In this document: piece after piece, positions 6,124-10,685 of the stretch
Numbering within the stretch: the first letter of the stretch is position 1
How the letters are laid out: every line of letters starts with the position of its first letter
From: an uncultured Schwartzia sp.
GTDB lineage: Bacteria > Bacillota > Negativicutes > Selenomonadales > Selenomonadaceae
DNA: 10,685 nucleotides
Direction: 5' to 3'
Assembly (NCBI GenBank): GCA_905373705.1
Contig: CAJPUA010000014.1
Coordinates: forward strand, 1 to 10,685
The notes under the pieces: generated by a model
Seen by the model: the letters and a program-made list of their open reading frames with translations, nothing else
Told to the model about the DNA's origin: nothing
Database searches by the model: none
Made by a program: the position numbers and the translations under genes

Positions 6124-8073
6124 ATGCGTTACGAGGAAAATCCTTTTAACATCCTTCATGTTTCCATGCGGGATTCCCACGACAAGATTTTGGATAAAGT
6201 CGAAGAGCTCTCTTTGACTTTAGACGAGGCGCTTTGTTCACAAGCTTCATCTATGTTAACGAATCCTACAAGGCGCATAGAGGCCGAAGTATCATGGTTT
6301 CCGGGATATACACGCAAGAAAGTTAAGGAGGCATTTGAACGCGCAAAATCAGAGCCTGATGAATTTATTGATGAACTTTCTGAAAAAGAAAAAACCTATG
6401 CAGATGTTAATGCTGAACTATTAGCATTCTTAAATATTCCTTATCCCAAAATGCTGAAGGATTATCTCTTAAAATTTGTGTCCGATTGGGAGAATATTGA
6501 TGAAGATACACTTTTTGTTGAGTTAAATAAAGAACGAAATATTGCGAAAATCCCCGCCATACCTAGTGTCGACGTATTAACAGCAGCGTTACAAAATAGA
6601 CAAAAGGAATTATCTGAAATTATCTATTCTTTTCTGAAAAGCTTTGGACAGGATACACTGATTGGTATTTTAACTTCTTCCATTGAAGAGACTACAGAGT
6701 ATGGAGAATTTGAATCAGAGTCTATCATTCTCCGGCTGATTGAAAAATATGAGGTTGATATTCAACCGTCATTAAAAGATGCTGAGGGCAAAGTCAAACA
6801 GCAAATATCGTTGATTGAAAGCGGTGCGGCTAAAGGGATCCGCATTGATGAATTAAATTCTGCCATTGATACCTTTGATTTACTCCTGAAAGCATGGGAT
6901 CGTTTGGCGCAACCCATTCAAGTAAGTATGTTATCTCAAGGACTCGAACACTCTGCCAGTAAAGATATGGCTTATTCCGTACGCCAATTAGCGCTTAACT
7001 TGTATAACGAGCACAATCTTTTAGATGCAGCGAAACGCATTACGGAACTAATGAAAACCGTATTTGCTGAAATTTTGACAGTTGCAGAAAAAACAGAGGA
7101 AGATAAAACCATACTTAATAGAATTAGTAAGCGTGATGAGATTTTTAACAAGGCATTTAGTAATTGTGATAGGGCTTTCAATGATGTTAAATCAAATCCA
7201 AGGAGTGGTTTTTCGGTTGCCGAAAAACTGCTTTTTGAACTTGAAGGAATGTTAAAGGCAACATTCAAGAACCCAATCAATGTGGATACATATGAAGTAA
7301 CTGCGGTTACAGCGATTTCGGATATATATATTAACGCCATGTTGGCGTGCATTATAGAATATGGAAATGCGACAAAAGAATGGGAAAAGTGCTATGATTT
7401 TGTCGGGAAAGTTTCAAATTATGCGACTGATCCAAAAACCATCAAACGAATCGCTTCAAACCGTTACATTTTATCCCAAAATATGAAAGCGGCTTCATCT
7501 GATTCCCATGGTATTAATCTATTTGGATGGTTGGGACTTATGATAGCTATTGTATTATTATGCATTCTTATGAGAAGTTGTAGCGGCCCTTCAACTCCTT
7601 CAAGTTCTTCAGGAAATACAAACCCGCAACAAACAACGCAACGACAGCCAACGCAACGACAGCTAACGGTGAAAAACCCTATACCTCGTAAAAATGTTGT
7701 TACTGGCTATGAAGATAGCCACCCTTATTTGAATGATGAAGGTCTTTGTGAAATTACAATTGATAATACGAAAAATAATATGCCTGTGTATGTCAGAGTT
7801 TGGGATGCACAGAAACAGATTCCTGTTCGCGCTTTCTTCATTAAGCAGGGGGGGAGTTTTACTACTACAGAATTAACGCCAGGAAAATACGAAATTCGTT
7901 ATCGCGAACTATACGAAGATGATATACCGCCATATGGCTCAAAATCAGAGGTGTTTTCGCTGACGCAACGTCGAACATCTAAAGGGACTGAATATGATAC
8001 AATTACAATGACTCTCTACAAGGTGCAGAATGGTAATACACAGACGGAACGTATTAACGCAAATGACATTTAA
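6124..8073 (+). CDS. Membrane-anchored J-domain-like protein lacking HPD
   Basis: The 649-residue protein starts at ATG 6124; its AGGAGG site (6111-6116) overlaps the stop of the AAA gene. Residues 6-60 begin NPFNILHVSMRD and run through two helices to MLTNPTRRIEAEVSW. This resembles a J-domain (the start of helix I, and the late helix with NP-x-x-R) but has no HPD tripeptide, the residues that trigger Hsp70 hydrolysis. About 60-460 is helical and unrecognised. One transmembrane helix lies near 466-484 (LFGWLGLMIAIVLLCILM). A low-complexity S/T/Q/P linker (487-517, with repeated TQRQ) leads to a beta-rich C-terminal domain from about 520, containing LCEITIDN, PVYVRVWD and TPGKYEIRYREL. Topology is probably N-terminus in, so that the J-like part meets the Hsp70. 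It likely recruits the chaperone to the membrane. Confidence 0.7.
   Translation: MRYEENPFNILHVSMRDSHDKILDKVEELSLTLDEALCSQASSMLTNPTRRIEAEVSWFPGYTRKKVKEAFERAKSEPDEFIDELSEKEKTYADVNAELLAFLNIPYPKMLKDYLLKFVSDWENIDEDTLFVELNKERNIAKIPAIPSVDVLTAALQNRQKELSEIIYSFLKSFGQDTLIGILTSSIEETTEYGEFESESIILRLIEKYEVDIQPSLKDAEGKVKQQISLIESGAAKGIRIDELNSAIDTFDLLLKAWDRLAQPIQVSMLSQGLEHSASKDMAYSVRQLALNLYNEHNLLDAAKRITELMKTVFAEILTVAEKTEEDKTILNRISKRDEIFNKAFSNCDRAFNDVKSNPRSGFSVAEKLLFELEGMLKATFKNPINVDTYEVTAVTAISDIYINAMLACIIEYGNATKEWEKCYDFVGKVSNYATDPKTIKRIASNRYILSQNMKAASSDSHGINLFGWLGLMIAIVLLCILMRSCSGPSTPSSSSGNTNPQQTTQRQPTQRQLTVKNPIPRKNVVTGYEDSHPYLNDEGLCEITIDNTKNNMPVYVRVWDAQKQIPVRAFFIKQGGSFTTTELTPGKYEIRYRELYEDDIPPYGSKSEVFSLTQRRTSKGTEYDTITMTLYKVQNGNTQTERINANDI
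7636..7665 (+). repeat. Two 15-bp tandem units encoding TQRQP/TQRQL
   Basis: ACGCAACGACAGCCA (7636-7650) is followed directly by ACGCAACGACAGCTA (7651-7665). They encode TQRQP-TQRQL in the linker between the membrane helix and the C-terminal domain. The near-identical DNA suggests a recent in-frame duplication that lengthened the linker. Confidence 0.8.
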
Positions 8074-8190
8074 TATACTTGATACATAATTTTTAAGCCG
8101 GCTATCAGGAGCAGCAGGGGATCACTCTCCGCGCATGGAAGCGATGTCTTTCCAGAGAAAGTTGGTTATGAATCACTCTGTGATAAAGGA
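8074..8190. other. Right junction of the island, no gene seen
   Basis: Composition changes here from the AT-rich island back to mixed sequence. No terminator hairpin with a T-run follows the last island gene. One frame across 8161-8199 reads VGYESLCDKGLTK; its YESL matches AYESLF near residue 400 of the left sulfatase gene, hinting that the decayed copy at 8191-8245 once extended further upstream. This is too short to be sure. Confidence 0.4.
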
Positions 8191-8245
8191 CTTACGAAGT
8201 AGAGCGGGCTGGCTCGTCAGGCATCCGGAGCTTTTACAAAAATGA
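8191..8245 (+). pseudogene. Decayed 3' fragment of a second sulfatase-family gene copy
   Basis: The stretch matches 1381-1450 of the intact left gene. Bases 8207-8245 read GWLVRHPELLQK and stop, against GWLVRHPEFLEKTE in the intact copy. Bases 8191-8211 match 1381-1401 at most positions. Between them 22 bases (1395-1416 in the intact copy) are missing, with one copy of the repeat CGGGCTG left, as expected for a slippage deletion; the reading frame is broken. No start or catalytic region is present. It is either the original gene end left behind by island insertion or the relic of a tandem paralogue. The terminator that follows at 8269 fits the original-end reading. Confidence 0.7.
8205..8223 (+). 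repeat. Right copy of 19-bp direct repeat flanking the island (att-like)
   Basis: Exact repeat of 1417-1435, in the same orientation, about 6.8 kb downstream. With the left copy it encloses the whole AT-rich island. It lies inside the decayed gene fragment. Confidence 0.6.
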
Positions 8246-8268
8246 ATACGGCGTTGTAAACGAAACCG

Positions 8269-8314
8269 TTCAGGGCATGTACCGAAGTGAAAAGGGTACA
8301 TGCCCTGAATTTTT
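8269..8314 (+). terminator. Strong intrinsic terminator after the gene fragment
   Basis: A perfect 15-pair stem, TTCAGGGCATGTACC (8269-8283) with its complement at 8295-8309, closes an 11-base loop and is followed by TTTTT. It begins 24 bases after the stop of the decayed sulfatase fragment, where the ancestral gene would have needed a terminator. It also sits just upstream of the ribosome site at 8320-8326, so it could instead attenuate the next genes. A weak promoter candidate (TTTACA 8233-8238, TGTAAA 8255-8260, spacing 16) lies just before it. Confidence 0.9.
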
Positions 8315-8336
8315 ATGGGAAAGGAGTGAGAGGTGT

Positions 8337-8603
8337 ATGGTTTACGCGGAGATGGCGAGCACGGCGACGGTGCTGGCGGCGGCGGGCGGCGGCCTTTTGT
8401 GGCTGACGCAGACGACGCTGGCTCCGCTGCGCGGCGCTGTAGATCGGCTCCTTGAGGCGGAGCGTTCGTTAGAGGCGGCGCTGGAACGAAACCGCCAGGA
8501 GACAGAGCGTCTGGCCTGTCAAGTAGCAGCTCTGGAAGAGCGCCTGCGGGGACAGGAGGGGCGGCTGGGACAGGTGGAAAGGGGGATGCGCCATGCCCTT
8601 TGA
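8337..8603 (+). CDS. Small membrane protein with coiled-coil tail, holin-accessory-like
   Basis: This 88-residue protein is read from ATG 8337, with AAAGGAG at 8320-8326 ten bases upstream. A longer in-frame start at 8277 lies inside the terminator hairpin and is unlikely. Residues about 8-30 are hydrophobic (TVLAAAGGGLLWLTQTTLA), a probable membrane segment. Residues 33-85 are a charged coiled coil rich in E, R, L and Q. I do not recognise the family. The size, single membrane segment plus coiled coil, and position two genes before a peptidoglycan amidase recall small phage lysis-associated proteins. The gene overlaps the next one by 11 bases, implying coupled translation. Function is unproven. 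Confidence 0.7.
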   Translation: MVYAEMASTATVLAAAGGGLLWLTQTTLAPLRGAVDRLLEAERSLEAALERNRQETERLACQVAALEERLRGQEGRLGQVERGMRHAL

Positions 8604-8748
8604 TCACATCAATTTGACGGATCTTTTGGTGGTGACAGGATTAGGGAGTGCGTTGATCTTGGCGATTTTGGATCAGCACAACGAGTTGGCCATGAGTATC
8701 GCGAGCGGGCTCTTAGGGTATTTAGGCGCGGTGAAGCGCGGGGCGTAG
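8593..8748 (+). CDS. 51-residue holin-like membrane protein
   Basis: This short gene starts at ATG 8593, inside the end of the previous gene, with AAGGGGG a few bases upstream. It reads MPFDHINLTDLL, then a hydrophobic segment (VVTGLGSALILAIL, about 13-26), a polar turn DQHNE, a second weaker hydrophobic segment (AMSIASGLLGYLGAV) and a basic end KRGA. Two short membrane segments with a basic tail are the usual form of a small holin. It lies between a coiled-coil membrane protein and an amidase, which fits a lysis-cassette arrangement. After the TAG the same frame stays open to the amidase start. Confidence 0.65.
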   Translation: MPFDHINLTDLLVVTGLGSALILAILDQHNELAMSIASGLLGYLGAVKRGA

Positions 8749-8838
8749 CCGCTGAAAAGGGCGTTTGCCGCTTTTGGGCGCGGACTTTGGCGAGGCATTG
8801 AGAAGCGATGGATCAGATGGAGCGAAGGAGGAGATCAC

Positions 8839-9345
8839 ATGGAACGCGTAATGGCAAGGGACTGGGGACTGGACTTTGATTTTAATGCCCTTACGGTGCG
8901 GGAGACGACGGACGTCGTCGTCCTCCACCATACGGGAAGCGCCGGGGACGATGATTTTTCCGCGGCGGCGCTGCACCGATCCCATCAAGCGCAGGGCTGG
9001 CTGGGGATCGGCTATCATTACAGCATTCTAAAGGACGGTGCCATCGAGATGGGGCGGCCGCGCTGGGCGGTGGGGGCGCATACGGAGGGGGAGAATTTTC
9101 ACACCGTGGGCGTCCACCTCTGCGGGAATTTCTCTATCGCGGCGCCGACGGCGGCGCAGGTGGAATCCCTCTCGCTGCTCTTAGCCAATTTGGCGGCGGA
9201 TTATGACCTTCCCTTAGATGAAGCGCATATATGCGGACACTGCGCTTTTATGCCTACGGTTTGTCCCGGGGAAGCGCTCTATCGCGCCATTCCCCTCATC
9301 ATTGGCAAGGCGGTCTGGTATGGGGAACACGGGACGGAGGAATAG
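8839..9345 (+). CDS. N-acetylmuramoyl-L-alanine amidase (Amidase_2/PGRP fold)
   Basis: The 168-residue protein starts at ATG 8839 after a full AAGGAGG site (8825-8831). It has the zinc amidase pattern of T7 lysozyme: H30 in LHHTGS, GYHYSI with the conserved tyrosine, and H134 with C142 in GHCAFMPTVCPG, the same eight-residue spacing as T7 H122 and C130. It should cut the amide bond between muramic acid and L-alanine of the stem peptide. There is no signal peptide or separate wall-binding domain, so export would need a holin, as for a phage endolysin; the two small membrane proteins just upstream fit this. It may be a prophage remnant or a domesticated lysis or autolysis module. Confidence 0.88.
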   Translation: MERVMARDWGLDFDFNALTVRETTDVVVLHHTGSAGDDDFSAAALHRSHQAQGWLGIGYHYSILKDGAIEMGRPRWAVGAHTEGENFHTVGVHLCGNFSIAAPTAAQVESLSLLLANLAADYDLPLDEAHICGHCAFMPTVCPGEALYRAIPLIIGKAVWYGEHGTEE

Positions 9346-9422
9346 GCTCTTGTTTCCCCACGGCGCTTGTGGTAGGCTGAAGACAGGAAATTTTTGAGCG
9401 TTTGGCAGTGGGGAGGAGAACA

Positions 9423-9803
9423 ATGGAAATTTTGGGCATGGATCATGTCGTTTTGACGACGGGGGACTTAGCGGCCTGTCTTGATTTTTACGGGCGGGTG
9501 CTGGGGCTGACGGTGCGACAGAAGAATGGTCGGTACAGCCTCCATTTTGGCAGGCAGAAGATCAATCTTCACACGCGCCCCGCCGAGTTTTTACCCGCAG
9601 CGGCGCACCCGACGGCCGGCAGCCTCGATTTTTGCTTTGCGGTGGGAGGTTCTCTGAAGGAGGCGCGATCCGCTCTCTTGGCACGCGGTGCGGTCATCGA
9701 CGGGGACGAGATCGCTCGCCACGGAGCGCAAGGCGCGATGAAGAGCCTGTACCTGCGGGATCCCGACGGGAATTTGGTGGAGCTGGGCTTTTACGATCCG
9801 TGA
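9423..9803 (+). CDS. VOC-superfamily (glyoxalase-fold) protein
   Basis: The 126-residue protein is read from ATG 9423, which has GGGGAGGAG (9410-9418) upstream; an earlier in-frame TTG at 9402 would place the ribosome site inside the gene. It shows two beta-alpha-beta-beta-beta modules: MDHVVLTTGDLAACLDFYGRVLG at the start and LYLRDPDGNLVELGFY at the end. Metal-ligand candidates are H8, H50 (INLHT) and E120 (NLVEL), the usual vicinal-oxygen-chelate positions. The family includes glyoxalase I, dioxygenases and fosfomycin-type resistance enzymes; the exact substrate cannot be told. It is followed by a terminator and is probably transcribed alone or with the amidase gene 77 bases upstream. Confidence 0.88.
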   Translation: MEILGMDHVVLTTGDLAACLDFYGRVLGLTVRQKNGRYSLHFGRQKINLHTRPAEFLPAAAHPTAGSLDFCFAVGGSLKEARSALLARGAVIDGDEIARHGAQGAMKSLYLRDPDGNLVELGFYDP

Positions 9804-9842
9804 GGAAGCCGTCGGAGGGCGTAGAGAAGGACACATGAACAC

Positions 9843-9878
9843 AAAAAGCCGAATGGTCGTGCGCCATTCGACTTTTTC
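9843..9878. terminator. Bidirectional intrinsic terminator after the VOC gene
   Basis: A stem pairs AAAAAGCCGAATGG (9843-9856) with CCATTCGACTTTTT (9864-9877) around a seven-base loop, with a single C-A mismatch. The A-run on the left and T-run on the right let it work on both strands. It separates the VOC gene from the Crp/Fnr gene. Confidence 0.85.
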
Positions 9879-9903
9879 GGGGCAGGAGGGTGTTGTTTAT
9901 TTT

Positions 9904-9921
9904 GCGTTGCCATAGCAACGC
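9904..9921. promoter_or_regulatory. Perfect palindrome GCGTTGC-CATA-GCAACGC, likely operator
   Basis: Seven-base arms flank a four-base centre. The dyad centre (9912.5) lies about 41 bases upstream of the start expected from the -10 element at 9942-9947, the place where class II Crp/Fnr activators bind. The half-site TTGC is related to, but not the same as, the Fnr half-site TTGAT. It may be a site for the regulator encoded downstream (autoregulation) or for another dimeric protein. Confidence 0.55.
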
Positions 9922-9938
9922 CGCGGTGTGACTGTAGA

Positions 9939-9947
9939 TGATATAAT
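9939..9947 (+). promoter_or_regulatory. Extended -10 promoter of the Crp/Fnr gene
   Basis: TATAAT (9942-9947) is preceded by TG and one base, a perfect extended -10. No -35 match is present at 16-18 bases (the region reads CGCCGC-like), so the promoter may depend on an activator bound at the palindrome that covers that position. The leader to ATG 10027 would be about 73 bases. Confidence 0.7.
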
Positions 9948-10026
9948 AGACAATGGTATTCCTGTACGGCAATAGGGCGTGAAGCCTTTGAGGTGGTTTG
10001 GCGCGAGAGAACGGGGGGAGAGGCGT

Positions 10027-10685
10027 ATGCCGGCGTATGAGTTGGATATGCAGGAATTGCCGTTGTTTCACGAGCTGACATCGGCAGAGATTGAGAGGTT
10101 TCTCCTCAGTACGGAGGCGCAGGTGAAGCGTTACGGCAAGGGGGCGCACATCTTAGAGGCCTATCAGTCGAATGCGCAGATCGGTGTGATGGTGGAAGGC
10201 GTGGCGCAGGTGGTGGCGGAGGATCGCTTCGGCAATGAGACGGTGGGGCATACCCTCCACCGGGGCGATATGATGGGGAGCAGTTCGGCCATCTTGCCTC
10301 AGGTGCGCTGCAATACGTCGGTGGAAGCGCTGTCGAATGTTTTGGTGCTGTGGGTAGCGTATCGTTCACTTTTGGTGGCGGGGCCGCGGCTGGGGCGCAT
10401 TCACGGCATCGTGATGAAAAATCTCTTGGAGACCTTTTGCCGGAAAAACGTTCTGATGATGCAAAAGATTAAGGTGCTGTCGAAAAAGACGCTGCGGGAG
10501 AGACTGATCCTTTATCTTTTGCAGCAGATGGAGCGGCAGCAGACGAAGCGCGTAGAGGTGCCGGGGCGGATTCAGTTGGCGAAAGAGTTGGAGTGCAACC
10601 GCAGTGCGCTGACCCGGGAGATCGGCGCGATGCAGGCGGCGGGGCTTCTCTCCTGCGGGGCGGATTGGATGCTGCTTCACGAGGA
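10027..10685 (+). CDS. Crp/Fnr-family transcriptional regulator, 3'-partial
   Basis: It starts at ATG 10027 behind a GGGGGGAGAGG site, and the frame is open to the window end, giving 219 residues; little can be missing for a family of about 220-230. Residues 12-115 form the cyclic-nucleotide-binding-type beta barrel (LPLFHELTSAEIERF, then VMVEGVAQVV and HRGDMMGSSSAIL). The cAMP phosphate cassette of Crp (GE...R-S-A) is not conserved, and there is no N-terminal cysteine cluster as in Fnr, so the effector is unknown. A dimer helix follows (about 120-145). The winged helix is at about 155-210, with the recognition region RIQLAKELECNRSALTREIGAMQ (181-203). The palindrome in its promoter suggests autoregulation. 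Confidence 0.88.
   Translation, partial: MPAYELDMQELPLFHELTSAEIERFLLSTEAQVKRYGKGAHILEAYQSNAQIGVMVEGVAQVVAEDRFGNETVGHTLHRGDMMGSSSAILPQVRCNTSVEALSNVLVLWVAYRSLLVAGPRLGRIHGIVMKNLLETFCRKNVLMMQKIKVLSKKTLRERLILYLLQQMERQQTKRVEVPGRIQLAKELECNRSALTREIGAMQAAGLLSCGADWMLLHE

Noticed and set aside
8277..8336. Longer start for the coiled-coil membrane protein
   Set aside because: The ATG at 8277 and following codons lie within the terminator hairpin; the ATG at 8337 has a proper ribosome site.
8173..8607. 144-residue proline/alanine-rich open frame on the minus strand
   Set aside because: It is the reverse of the small membrane-protein gene, the terminator and the relic. It has low-complexity GC-driven composition and no ribosome site.
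1..10685. CRISPR array, tRNA or rRNA genes, complete insertion sequence
   Set aside because: No regularly spaced repeats, cloverleaf sequences, rRNA-like stretches or transposase/integrase genes were seen on either strand.

Overview
The window looks like a bacterial chromosome of the Firmicutes lineage. Strong AAGGAGG-type ribosome binding sites, extended -10 promoters, a GC-rich background and the mix of envelope genes suggest a Negativicutes-like host, but this is inference and no 16S or other marker is present. Two base compositions alternate. The GC-rich flanks (about 1-1463 and 8240-10685) read as core genome. The middle (about 1500-8190) is clearly AT-richer and reads as an acquired island.

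Left flank: the 3' part of a sulfatase/LTA-synthase-type membrane phosphotransferase gene, open at the window start. Island: an extended -10 promoter (1783-1811) drives four tightly packed genes, 1876-8073. They encode a minimal GrpE-like nucleotide exchange factor, a divergent Hsp70 with a beta-rich insertion and a long helical C-terminus, a classic AAA ATPase, and a membrane-anchored protein whose N-terminus resembles a J-domain without the HPD motif. Together they look like a self-contained chaperone machine: Hsp70, exchange factor, J-like membrane partner and AAA remodeller. I do not know a published name for this set.

Right flank: just after the island is a decayed second copy of the 3' end of the left sulfatase gene (8191-8245), then a strong intrinsic terminator (8269-8314). 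The intact gene on the left has no convincing terminator. This fits an island inserted at the 3' end of the sulfatase gene with duplication of that end, as site-specific integrative elements do, although no integrase is visible. Then come two small membrane proteins and a peptidoglycan amidase, arranged like a phage holin/endolysin cassette, a VOC-fold protein, a bidirectional terminator, and a Crp/Fnr-family regulator that runs off the window end. A perfect palindrome lies where a class II activator site would be in the regulator's promoter.

No tRNA, rRNA, CRISPR array or complete insertion sequence was seen.
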